Assembly: GCA_035519675.1 (NCBI GenBank)
Contig: DATIWB010000022.1
Span: 1 to 64,000, forward strand
Direction: 5' to 3'
Source of the DNA: RPRB01 sp035519675
GTDB lineage: Bacteria; Myxococcota; Myxococcia; Myxococcales; Myxococcaceae
DNA: 64,000 nt
Of this stretch, positions 31,470 through 40,328 are shown piece after piece; the stretch's first letter is position 1; the number at the start of each line of letters is the position of its first letter. Under the pieces are notes generated by a model that searched no databases, was not told the DNA's origin, and saw only the letters and a program-made list of their open reading frames with translations. The translations under genes and the position numbers were made by a program.

Positions 31470-33182
31470 TCAGGAGCTCCGGCGGAGGCGAACCAGGGCC
31501 ACCAGCCCCGAGAGCCCGGCAAAGAGCGCGGCAAGGTACGCGGGAACGTCACCGATGACAACGTACGGCGTGCGGCCCTCCATCAGGGGGAGCGACGCCA
31601 TCCGCCACTCGGGGCCGGTCAGCTCGGCGGCCGAGACCGAGAGCCGGTCGCTGGGGACGATCCCCACCTCCGTCGCCTCGAACACCCGGCCCACCGGGTC
31701 GATGAAGGCGCTCACCCCGGTGTTCGCCGCACGGGCCACCGGCCTCCCCGTCTCCACGGCCCGCGTCGCCACCATGTGGAGGAACTGGAACGGCGCCGAG
31801 CTGAAGCCGTACCAGGCGTCGTTGGTCATGTTGACCAGGACGTGGGCTCCGTTCTTGGCGTAGGTGCGAGAGATCTCCGGGAAGATGGCGTCGAAGCAGA
31901 TCTCGATGCCCAGGCGGACGGGCGGTCCGTCCGGCCGGCGCAGCACTGCCGGGCTGAGGTCGTTGCCCGGGGCGAAGCTTGCCCCGACGATGTTGCCGAT
32001 GCCGAGCACCTCGTCCAGCCGCAACGGCACGTACTCGCCGAAGGGCACCAGGTGGTTCTTCACGTAGTGGTGGGCGATGCCCAGGCTGGGGTCGAGGAGG
32101 AAGGCCGCGTTCTCGTTCCCCTTGCGGAGGTTCTTCGGGTCGAACACGTCGACCCCGAGCAGGACCCCGGCGCGGTACCCCCCCCGGGGGAGGCCGGCCT
32201 CGGTCAGCCGCGTCACCCCGGTGGGGAAGGCCAGGGGGTAGCTGCCCTCCGGCCAGACGATGAGGTCGGCGCCCGCCTGGTCCGCCGCGGCGGTGGGCGG
32301 AAGGTAGCGGCCGAGGATGGTCGCGGCGCGCGAGCTGCCCCGGGACATCTTCAGCTTCTGGTCGATGTTGCCCTGGACCACCGCGGTCTTGACCCGGGGC
32401 GCGGCGGCAGCGGCCTGGTCCATCGCCCGGACGTGGAATGCGCCGTAGGCGTGTCCGAGCACCAGGACCGCCGCGGCGACGACGAGGAGCGCGCGGGGGA
32501 TGGGACGCTCGCGAAGCCGCCACCACCGCCAGCCCTCGTAGAGCGCACCGTTCACCACTGCGACGGCGAGGGCGATGGCATAGACGCCGCCGAGGCTGGC
32601 CACCTGGTGGAACCAGAGATTGCGCGTCTGGGTGTAGCCGAGGTTGGCCCAGGGGAAGCCCGAGCAGAAGTAGTTCCGCATCAGCTCGGTGGCCATCCAC
32701 ACCGGGCCGATGGTCCAGCCCATGCTCCAGCCGAGGCCGGATTGCAGCAGGCGCACCAGGCCGGCGGCGATGGCCCAGTGGAAGGCGCACCAGGCCACCA
32801 GCATCTCCAGGGAGGGAATGCTGAGCCAGTTGGGCATCCCCCCGAACGTCACCATCGCCACGTTCACCCACCAGAACGCGCCGGTGAAGAAGACCATGCC
32901 GGCGAGCATCCCCGCGCCGAACGCCCGCCACGGCGCGAGCCGCCGGATGGCGAGCAGCATCGGGACCAGGCAGACGAAGGCCAGCGGCTCCAGGACGCCG
33001 GAGGCGAACAGCTCGCGCCGGGGCCCGATGGGGAAGGCGATGGGGAACGCCGCCGCCCCGAGGAGGCCAGTGAGGGCCAGCGCGCCCAGCCGCCAGGGCA
33101 CGAGCACGCGCTCTGGCCGGGCGGGCAACGCGGTCAGGGCCGGGGGGGCCGAGGGCGAGGGGGGGAGGGCGACGGCGGACAT
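31470..33182 (-). CDS. lnt: Apolipoprotein N-acyltransferase
   Basis: Adds the third acyl chain to lipoproteins at the periplasmic side of the inner membrane, needed before LolCDE release. 570 residues: about seven to eight N-terminal membrane helices, then a nitrilase domain with catalytic Glu312 (WPEGS), Lys375 (KNHLVPFGEYVP) and Cys429 (ICFDAIFPE), and a last helix near the C terminus. ATG at 33182 has TAGGAG about 11 nt upstream. Close to lol genes and lptE, forming an envelope-lipoprotein neighbourhood. Confidence 0.96.
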   Translation of the reverse strand: MSAVALPPSPSAPPALTALPARPERVLVPWRLGALALTGLLGAAAFPIAFPIGPRRELFASGVLEPLAFVCLVPMLLAIRRLAPWRAFGAGMLAGMVFFTGAFWWVNVAMVTFGGMPNWLSIPSLEMLVAWCAFHWAIAAGLVRLLQSGLGWSMGWTIGPVWMATELMRNYFCSGFPWANLGYTQTRNLWFHQVASLGGVYAIALAVAVVNGALYEGWRWWRLRERPIPRALLVVAAAVLVLGHAYGAFHVRAMDQAAAAAPRVKTAVVQGNIDQKLKMSRGSSRAATILGRYLPPTAAADQAGADLIVWPEGSYPLAFPTGVTRLTEAGLPRGGYRAGVLLGVDVFDPKNLRKGNENAAFLLDPSLGIAHHYVKNHLVPFGEYVPLRLDEVLGIGNIVGASFAPGNDLSPAVLRRPDGPPVRLGIEICFDAIFPEISRTYAKNGAHVLVNMTNDAWYGFSSAPFQFLHMVATRAVETGRPVARAANTGVSAFIDPVGRVFEATEVGIVPSDRLSVSAAELTGPEWRMASLPLMEGRTPYVVIGDVPAYLAALFAGLSGLVALVRLRRSS

Positions 33183-33207
33183 GGGGCGGGCTGCTCCTAC
33201 CAGAACG

Positions 33208-33699
33208 TCACCGCCCCGGCACCATGCCCGGCCGGCCGAGCAACCGTGCTTCCAGGGCGGCCATCCGGTCGGCATCACGGGGGCGGCGGTGGTCGTGCCC
33301 GAGCAGGTGCAGCAGCCCATGGGCGAGGTACAGGTCCAGCTCCCACCCGAGGGGCCGCCGGTGGGCCCGGGCCTGCCGCCGGGCGGTGTCCAGGGAGAGG
33401 ATGACGTCCCCGAGGTGGCGCGGGCCGGTCGCTCCGGGAGGCGGCTCGCCGGCGGGGAAGCTGAGGACGTCGGTCGGCCGGTCCTTCCCGCGCCAGCTCC
33501 GGTTCAGGGCCTGGATGCCCGGGTCGTCGGTCAGTAGGACCGAGAGCTCCACCTGGTCCAGCCCGAGGGTGCGGAGGAATCGCGCGGCGCTCGCCCGCAG
33601 TCGGCGCCGGTAGAGGGTCGCGCCGGGGAGGCCGTCGGAACGCACCTCCACCACGGGGGAGCGCCCGACGCTGGCTCTCCTGGCGCGAGGGGCGTTCAT
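33208..33699 (-). CDS. ybeY: Endoribonuclease YbeY
   Basis: Metal-dependent RNase in 16S rRNA 3' processing and ribosome quality control. 163 residues with the family's HGLLHLLGHDH zinc motif (about 126-136), preceded by LNRSWRGKDRPTDVLSFPAGE and HLGDVILS, both typical. Usually clustered with phoH and pgpH, as here, although a histidine kinase gene and a permease gene are interposed. It sits 25 bp before lnt. Confidence 0.95.
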   Translation of the reverse strand: MNAPRARRASVGRSPVVEVRSDGLPGATLYRRRLRASAARFLRTLGLDQVELSVLLTDDPGIQALNRSWRGKDRPTDVLSFPAGEPPPGATGPRHLGDVILSLDTARRQARAHRRPLGWELDLYLAHGLLHLLGHDHRRPRDADRMAALEARLLGRPGMVPGR

Positions 33700-33827
33700 C
33701 GGCGCCGATGCTAACCTCCGCGGGCGTCCGCGCCCCGGCGATCGACGTCCGCCGCGCCCCCTGGGCCCAGCGGACTGAACCTCAGGCCGGCGGGATCCGT
33801 CGCCAGGTCGGGACGGCCGCTCGCCTT

Positions 33828-35021
33828 TCAGCGAAGGACGGGACCCGCGCTGGCGGGGCCCGTCCCGTCCGCGGGGAGCTCGAGGGTGAACGTCGTTCCC
33901 TCCCCCGCCGTCGACCGGACACGGACCTCGCCGCCGTGCGCCACTGCGACCTGGCGGACGATGTAGAGCCCGAGCCCGATGCTGCCATCCAGCGCGCCGG
34001 GCCGCAGGCCACGCTGGAAGGGCTCGAAGAGGCCCGGGAGCAGCTCGGAGGGGATCGCCGCCCCGTGGTTGTGCACCGACAGCTCCGCCCTGCCCTCCCG
34101 GGCTGCAAGGTGCACCGTCACCGGCCGCTCCGGGTCCCCGTGCTGGAGCGCGTTGCCGACCAGGTTCCCGATGGCCTGGGCGAGCCGCTCGGGGTCCCAC
34201 ACCCCGGTGGGGCGCGCCAGGATCTCGCAGCGGACGCGACGCGCCTGCTCCTCCGGCATCCCTTCCAGGACGCGGGTCACCACCGCATCGAGCGCGACCG
34301 GCTCGGGCGCCAGCGGCAGCCCCTGCCCCCGCCGGATGCGCGTGAGGTCGAGCAGCCCGGCGATGATGGCCTGCATCCGTTCCGCGGAGCGCTCCATCCG
34401 CTCCACCGTTCGACGGTGCTCGTCGGAGATGCCGCGACGGCGCATGGTCTCCAGCCCCAGCCGCACCGAGGAGAGCGGGTTCCGCAGGTCGTGGCTGACG
34501 ATGCCCAGGAGCTTCTGCTCGAACTCGGCGGCGGCGGCGAGCTTTCGCCGCTCCTCCTCCACCGCCGTCCGCCCCAGCGTCGCCTCCTTCTCCATGCGCC
34601 TCCGGGCGGTGACGTCCCGTCCAACGCAGGTGACGTGCTCCAGTCGGCCGTCGGGCAAGGGGATGGGCGACAGCGTGTACTCGAACCAGCGGGTCTCCCC
34701 TCCGTCGAGGAAGCCCAGCTCGTTCCGCGCCGGCGCCCCGGTGACGAAGACCGCCTGCAGCTGGATCCGGAACTCGGGGAACGCGGCGGGCCCGAAGACC
34801 TCGTCCATCGTCCGCCCGACCATCTGTGCCGGGGTCAGCCCCATCGCCGCCGCTCCGAGCTGGTTGACGTAGACGTACCGGACGTCGCGGTCGAGGATGT
34901 AGACGTTCTCCTGCACCACCTCCAGGGCCCGGCGCAGCAGCTCCAGCTCGTGCGGCGCAGGCGCCAGGGCTGTCTCCGGATGCTCGTCGACCACGCGGCG
35001 GACCCGCTCCGGGAAGGTCAT
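33828..35021 (-). CDS. Soluble PAS-domain sensor histidine kinase
   Basis: 397 residues, no membrane helix. PAS domain (about 28-140, with ENVYILDRDVRYVYVN and GLTPAQMVGRTMDEVF), HisKA with IVSHDLRNPLSSVR (His177), and HATPase with N box AIGNLVGNALQHG and G boxes GSIGLGLYIVRQVAVAHGG. No partner response regulator is adjacent. The ATG at 35021 is chosen; a TTG at 35117 would add 32 residues of low-complexity sequence. It interrupts the common pgpH-ybeY order, with gaps of 100 bp before it and 128 bp after, so it may have its own promoter, though I could not identify one. Confidence 0.9.
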   Translation of the reverse strand: MTFPERVRRVVDEHPETALAPAPHELELLRRALEVVQENVYILDRDVRYVYVNQLGAAAMGLTPAQMVGRTMDEVFGPAAFPEFRIQLQAVFVTGAPARNELGFLDGGETRWFEYTLSPIPLPDGRLEHVTCVGRDVTARRRMEKEATLGRTAVEEERRKLAAAAEFEQKLLGIVSHDLRNPLSSVRLGLETMRRRGISDEHRRTVERMERSAERMQAIIAGLLDLTRIRRGQGLPLAPEPVALDAVVTRVLEGMPEEQARRVRCEILARPTGVWDPERLAQAIGNLVGNALQHGDPERPVTVHLAAREGRAELSVHNHGAAIPSELLPGLFEPFQRGLRPGALDGSIGLGLYIVRQVAVAHGGEVRVRSTAGEGTTFTLELPADGTGPASAGPVLR

Positions 35022-35121
35022 CGTCCGCAGCACCCTAGCGGCGGTCTGGAACCCTGCGCCCAGCCCGGATGCGCAGGACGTCCACCAGTGAGCGTCCGAC
35101 GACCGGCGCCGGGACAACCGT

Positions 35122-37476
35122 TCAGCGTCGCTGGACGGTCCGGGCGTCGGAGGCGAGCGCCAGCGCCGCGGGGCGCGCTCCGCCGAGGGCGCCGGGCGGA
35201 TACACCGGACGCGAGTGGTAGATGCCCTCCAGCGTGTGGAGGAACGACAGCGAGATGGCGTTCAGGTCCCGGAGAGTGAGGTCGCACTCGTCGAGCTGCC
35301 CCTCGGTGAACACCGCGGTGATGATCCGCTGGACCAGCGCCCGCAGCCGCTCGCGGGTGGGCTCGGGCATCGCCCGGCTCGCCGCCTCCACCGCGTCGGC
35401 GAGCATCACCAGGGCGGCCTCGCGGAACTGCGGCCGTGGCCCGGTGTAGCGGAACACCGCGTCCTCCACCGCCCCCTCCCGTCCCTCGGCGTCCTCGAGC
35501 GCCTTGTGGTGGAAGTAGCCGACCAGCCGGGTGCCGTGGTGCTGGGCGATGACGTCCTGCACCGCCCTGGGCAGCTTGTAGCGGCGCGCCAGCTCGAGCC
35601 CGTCGGTGACGTGGCGCTTGATGATCACCGCGCTCATCCCGGGCGCAAGACAGTCGTGAGGGTTCTCGCCCTTCTGGTTCTCGCCGAAGTAGAGCGGGTT
35701 CTTTCCCTTTCCGATGTCGTGGTAGTAGGCGCAGGTCCGACCGAGCAGCGGATTGCAGCCGGTCGCCTCCGCCGCCGCCTCCACCAGGCTCCCGACGATG
35801 ATGCTGTGGTGGTACGTGCCGGGGCTCTGGACGATGAGCTCCTTGAGCGCGGGGTGGTTGAGGTTGGCGAGCTCGAGCAGCTTCAGATCGCTGGCGTAGC
35901 CGAAGCCCAGCTCGAGCAGGGGGGTGAGGGCCAGCACCAGGGTGGGGACGAGGAGCGTCGAGCCGAGGCCCGCGAAGCTGGCCGCCAGCAGCGCGTCCCG
36001 CGCCGGCCCGTGCCCTGCGGCCAGACCGAACGCCAGCACCACGCCGGCGTTGACCAGCCCGACCCAGAGGCCGCTCCGGAAGAGCGCCGCGCGGTCCCGC
36101 GCCCGGGCCACCTGCGTGGCCGCGACCAGGCTGCCGAGGAGCCCGTAGACGGCGAAGAAGAGCGAGTTGCCGAGCATCACCCCCACCAGGGTCGAGAGCA
36201 CCAGCCCGAAGAAGAGCGCCAGCTCCTGGTTCAGCAGGAGCCGGACCAGCATCGCCCCCGCCGCCACCGGGAGCAGCACCAGCAGCGCCTGCAAGGGAAG
36301 CGCTGGCCAGCGGTCGTGGAGCGCCTCGGCCACCGCCGCCGCCAGCCGGAAGGCGCCGAGGAAGCCGACCAGCAGCACCCCCAGGAGCAGGCCGTCCCGC
36401 CGGGTGGGCCGGAAGCGCCGGAACGCCCTGCGGTGGAAGGTCCAGATGCCGGCCAGGAGCAGCGCGACCAGCGCCGCGGTCCCCGCGCTCGCCGCCACCA
36501 CGTCGAAGCGGTCGGTCTGGGCCCGCATCGCGGCGAGCATCCGGAGGTGTTCCGGGGTGATCAGCTCGCCGTCGCCGATGATCTTCTGGCCCTTCTTGAT
36601 CTGGATGACCGCGTCCTTCACCGCCGCGGCGGCGATGGCCCGGCGACGCTCGGTCTCGGCGATGTTCGCGGTGAGGTTGGGCCGGAGCGCGCGCTTGGCG
36701 ATGCGCAGAACCGCGCGGCGGAGCAGCGCTGGTGAATCCGGCAGGAGGTTTCCGGGCAGGGTGGCCCAGCGGTCCATCTCCGCGCGGGCCTCGCGGACGT
36801 CGAGCACCGCCGGTGGCCCCACCGCGCTCGGATGCTCCACCCCGTCGTTCAGATCGCGGATGGTGAGGAAGGTCCCGGCCGGGCCGAGGTCCTCCCGCGC
36901 ACCCACCACCGGGGCGAGGAAGCCGCGGGAGAGGACCGAGAGCACGGCGCGCTCCACCTCGGGCGTGCCGCGCGCGTCGACCAGCGCGTTCCAGTCCTCG
37001 TCGTCCACCTCGAACAGCCGCTGCTCGAAGGCCTGCCGGGCCTGGGAGAGGCTCGAGGTGTCCACCGGCTCGGCCTTCCGCTTCCCCTTCCCCGGCCCGG
37101 ACTTCGCCGGAGGATCGATCCGGGCGGACGCCGTGCGCAGCGCGCCGAATGCCTCCTGGATTCCCGCCTGGACCTCGGGCACCACGGCGGGGTTGAAGTC
37201 GAACACCGGGCGAACCCCGGCCCGGGCGTCCTGACGGCGCCGGTCGGTCAGCGCGGCGTCGGGCAGGTCGTAGTCGCGGGTGGCCTTGAAGCCCGCAGCC
37301 GACGGGCTCTCGAACGCTCGACCCACGTCCTCGGGCCGCAGCTGTGGAAGCGCCTGCACTGCGAACCCCGGCGCCACCACCAGCCCGGCCAGGACCGAGA
37401 CCACGCCGAGCAAGCTCAGCGCCGGCAGAGCGCGCCGGAGGGCCTCAGCCCCCCGGCTCTTCGCGTCTTCATCCAA
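35122..37476 (-). CDS. pgpH: 7TM-HD phosphodiesterase PgpH
   Basis: 784 residues: an N-terminal helix (about 17-38), an extracytoplasmic 7TMR-HDED region to about 320, seven membrane helices (about 325-520) and a C-terminal HDIG domain with YYHDIGKGKNPLYFGENQ (His586, Asp587) and HHGT. In Gram-positive bacteria PgpH degrades c-di-AMP; the same role is likely but not proved here, and no diadenylate cyclase is in the window. The phoH-pgpH-ybeY association is conserved widely. Confidence 0.92.
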   Translation of the reverse strand: MDEDAKSRGAEALRRALPALSLLGVVSVLAGLVVAPGFAVQALPQLRPEDVGRAFESPSAAGFKATRDYDLPDAALTDRRRQDARAGVRPVFDFNPAVVPEVQAGIQEAFGALRTASARIDPPAKSGPGKGKRKAEPVDTSSLSQARQAFEQRLFEVDDEDWNALVDARGTPEVERAVLSVLSRGFLAPVVGAREDLGPAGTFLTIRDLNDGVEHPSAVGPPAVLDVREARAEMDRWATLPGNLLPDSPALLRRAVLRIAKRALRPNLTANIAETERRRAIAAAAVKDAVIQIKKGQKIIGDGELITPEHLRMLAAMRAQTDRFDVVAASAGTAALVALLLAGIWTFHRRAFRRFRPTRRDGLLLGVLLVGFLGAFRLAAAVAEALHDRWPALPLQALLVLLPVAAGAMLVRLLLNQELALFFGLVLSTLVGVMLGNSLFFAVYGLLGSLVAATQVARARDRAALFRSGLWVGLVNAGVVLAFGLAAGHGPARDALLAASFAGLGSTLLVPTLVLALTPLLELGFGYASDLKLLELANLNHPALKELIVQSPGTYHHSIIVGSLVEAAAEATGCNPLLGRTCAYYHDIGKGKNPLYFGENQKGENPHDCLAPGMSAVIIKRHVTDGLELARRYKLPRAVQDVIAQHHGTRLVGYFHHKALEDAEGREGAVEDAVFRYTGPRPQFREAALVMLADAVEAASRAMPEPTRERLRALVQRIITAVFTEGQLDECDLTLRDLNAISLSFLHTLEGIYHSRPVYPPGALGGARPAALALASDARTVQRR

Positions 37477-37602
37477 GGGCGCCCGAACCCTAGGGTGCGA
37501 GACCGGCGCCGGACAAGCGATGGAGGCCGACCGAGCAGCCGGTGACGTCCTCCCCGCGCACCGGGGGTGTGTTCTCGGGTGGGCACTGGCGCTCCGTCGC
37601 GC

Positions 37603-40044
37603 CTACTCGGCCCGGAGCGCCTCCTGTGGGTCCACGCGCGTGGCCCGGTTGGCCGGGAGGAGCGCCGCGGCCACGCTGACCAGCGAGAGCATCGCCGCCG
37701 CCGCCAGCGCGGTGGGCGGGTCGGACGGCGCAACGCCGTACAGCAGGCGCTCCAGCGACTGGCCCAGCAGCAGCGCGCCGCCGAGCCCGACCCCGATGCC
37801 GATGCCGGCCAGGACCAGCGCGCGGCGGAGCACCCACCAGCGCACCGAGCGGGCCGAAGCGCCGATCGCCATCCGGATGCCGATCTCCCGCGTGCGCTGC
37901 GTCACGCTGAAGGCCAGCACCCCGTACACCCCGGCCGCGGCGAGGACCACCGCCAGGCCGGCGAACAGACCGAGCAGCACCCCGGCCGAGCGCGGCGCGG
38001 CGACCGAGTCCGCGACCCGCTCCTCCAGCGTCCTCACCTCGAACAGGGAGAGACCGGGATCCACCGCCGCCAGCTCGCGCCGGGCGGCCGAGGCCAGCGG
38101 GGCCAGCGCCTCGCGGCTGCGGAGGACGAACGTCAGGCGGCTGGAGGTGTCCTGGTCGAGCGGATAGTACATCTCGGGCCGCGGCCTCTCGCCGAGCCCG
38201 TCGTGGTGGACGTCACCGACCACGCCGACGATCCGGCGCCACGGCTCGTGGTCCTCGCTGTCTCCCGGCCGGATCCGCGCACCGACCGGCGACTTGCCCG
38301 CCCAGAAGCGGCGCATCGCCTCGACGTTGACCAGCGCCACCGGCTCGGCTCCGGCCCGGTCCGAGTCCTCGAGCGAGCGGCCTTCCAGCAGGCGGATGCC
38401 CATCGCCTCGACGTAGCCCGAGGAGGCGAAGCGGTACTCGATCGCCGGCTCGTGCGCCTTGTCGAAGGTCTGCCCCTCGATGGAGAAGTTCCCGTTGGAG
38501 TTGCTTCCACTGAGGGGGAGATCGTTGATCGCCCCGGCGTGGCTCACCCCGGGCAAGGCCCGGAGGCGCGGGAGGAACGAGGCGAGCATCGCCCGCCTGG
38601 ACGCATCGTCGCGGTACCGCTCCGGGGGGAGCTGCACCCGGAAGGCGACGGCCTGCTCCGGACGGAATCCGGGGTCCTGGTGCAGGAGCCGGCCCACGCT
38701 CTGGAGCACCAGCGCCGCACCCAGCAAGGGAGCGAGGGCGAGCGCCACCTCGAACACCACCAGCCCCGACTGCAGCCACTGGGTCCGGTGGCCGAGCGCG
38801 CTCTGCATCTCGCCCCGGACCGCGGCGAGATCGCCCCGGGCGAGCAGGAGCGAGGGAAGGACGCCGAAGAGTCCGGTGGTCAGCACGCACAACCCGACGG
38901 AGAAGGCCAGCACCCGGGCATCGAGCCCCACCGCGTTGGCCAGGGCGGGAGCGCGGATGGGCAACGTGCCACGCAGCACCGAGGCGCCCAACCACCCCAC
39001 CAGGAGCCCGAGGCCGGTGCCGATCACCGAGAGGACCGCGGCCTCGGCCAGCAGGGCCCGGGCGATTCGCCAGCGGTCGGCGCCGAGCGCCATCCGGACC
39101 GCCACCTCCCGTCGGCGTGCCGCGCCGCGGGCGAGCAGGAGGTTGGCCAGGTTCACGCAGGCGATGAGCAGCACCAGACCGACCACCGCCCCCAGGGCCC
39201 CGAGTGAGGTCCGTGCCTCACCGAGGAGCTCGTCCTCCCAGGGAACCACCAGGATGCCGTGGTGCTGGTAGTCCGGGACCTCGCGGGCGATCGACTTCAC
39301 CACCGAGAGGAGATCCTTCTGCGCCGCGGCGACGGTCACCCCCGGCGCGAGCCGGCCCACGGCATTCATGAAATGGGTGCCCCGGGGGGAGGTGGCCGGA
39401 TCGTTCTGCAGGGGAACCCAGACCTCGGAGTCGCCCAGCCAGTGCGGCTGCTCGCGGACCACCCCGAGGACGGTGTGGTCGCGGCCGTCGAGCCGCAGAG
39501 TGCTCCCCACGATGTCCGGGCGCCCGCCGTAGTGTTTCCGCCAGAAGCGCTCTCCGAGCATGGCCACCGCCGGCCCACCGACCCGGTCCTCGTCCTCGGC
39601 GAACTCGCGCCCCAGCAGCGGCGGCAGACCGAGCACCCGGAGCGCACCGGCGCTCATCCGCTGGGTCGAGACCCTGAGCGGCTCACCGTCACCGGAGAGG
39701 CTCTTGTTGGTCTGGGCGAAGAGCGCCAGCCCGCTCAGGCTCCGGGACTGGGTGATCCAGTCGTGTGCGTCGGGGACCGAGACCGACGCCCGGGCCACGT
39801 CCGGCTGGACGTCGTAGATCCGCACCAGCTGCTCGGAAGCCCGGTACGCCAGCGGCCGGAGCAGCACCGCGTTCACCAGGGTGAAGACGGCGGTGGTGGC
39901 CCCGGTGGCGAGGGCGAGGGTGAGGACCGCGGTGGCGGTGAAACCCCTGTCCTTCAGCAGGCGGCGGACGGCCACCCGCATGTCCTTTCCGAGACCTGCC
40001 CAGGGCGGCGGAGTCGATGAAGCGTGGGCGGCAGGCTGGGACAT
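37603..40044 (-). CDS. ADOP-type duplicated ABC permease (FtsX/MacB-like)
   Basis: About 813 residues with two repeats of a MacB periplasmic domain followed by an FtsX-type membrane domain: TATAVLTLALATGATTAVFTLVNAVLLRPL (helix near residue 40-65), VVGLVLLIACVNLANLLLARGAARRREVAVRMALGA (about 300-335), and the second copy ending TREIGIRMAIGASARSVRWWVLRRALVLA and RATRVDPQEALRAE. This is the pattern of the acidobacterial duplicated orphan permease group. No ATPase gene lies next to it. ATG at 40044 has GAGGGG 7 nt upstream. Substrate unknown. Confidence 0.88.
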   Translation of the reverse strand: MSQPAAHASSTPPPWAGLGKDMRVAVRRLLKDRGFTATAVLTLALATGATTAVFTLVNAVLLRPLAYRASEQLVRIYDVQPDVARASVSVPDAHDWITQSRSLSGLALFAQTNKSLSGDGEPLRVSTQRMSAGALRVLGLPPLLGREFAEDEDRVGGPAVAMLGERFWRKHYGGRPDIVGSTLRLDGRDHTVLGVVREQPHWLGDSEVWVPLQNDPATSPRGTHFMNAVGRLAPGVTVAAAQKDLLSVVKSIAREVPDYQHHGILVVPWEDELLGEARTSLGALGAVVGLVLLIACVNLANLLLARGAARRREVAVRMALGADRWRIARALLAEAAVLSVIGTGLGLLVGWLGASVLRGTLPIRAPALANAVGLDARVLAFSVGLCVLTTGLFGVLPSLLLARGDLAAVRGEMQSALGHRTQWLQSGLVVFEVALALAPLLGAALVLQSVGRLLHQDPGFRPEQAVAFRVQLPPERYRDDASRRAMLASFLPRLRALPGVSHAGAINDLPLSGSNSNGNFSIEGQTFDKAHEPAIEYRFASSGYVEAMGIRLLEGRSLEDSDRAGAEPVALVNVEAMRRFWAGKSPVGARIRPGDSEDHEPWRRIVGVVGDVHHDGLGERPRPEMYYPLDQDTSSRLTFVLRSREALAPLASAARRELAAVDPGLSLFEVRTLEERVADSVAAPRSAGVLLGLFAGLAVVLAAAGVYGVLAFSVTQRTREIGIRMAIGASARSVRWWVLRRALVLAGIGIGVGLGGALLLGQSLERLLYGVAPSDPPTALAAAAMLSLVSVAAALLPANRATRVDPQEALRAE

Positions 40045-40328
40045 GGAAACGCCCCTCAGCGAAGGGCGTGCCACCCGGGAACTTCGCTGGCATCACGAGG
40101 TGAAGGGGCATCCGGCCCGGGTCGAGGGCAGTCAGGCTCGGGAAGTCGGATCCCATTTCCGGACAGGCAACACGGATGGCTGGCGCCGCGCCACCCAGCA
40201 GCCGGAGCGAGCTCGCGTCCCCGGCGCTCGCGGGCTCGCCGTCCGCGTTCGTTCGTGAGCGGCGGCGCCCGGTCCGAGCCTCGAGCCGCTGCGGTCCAGC
40301 ACGGCCGTCAGCACTAACGGCTCAGGCT
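40045..40328. other. Intergenic stretch without a visible gene
   Basis: About 284 bp between the permease start and the phoH stop. I found no convincing gene, RNA structure, promoter with good spacing or repeat. Short open frames here are chance frames. Confidence 0.5.
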
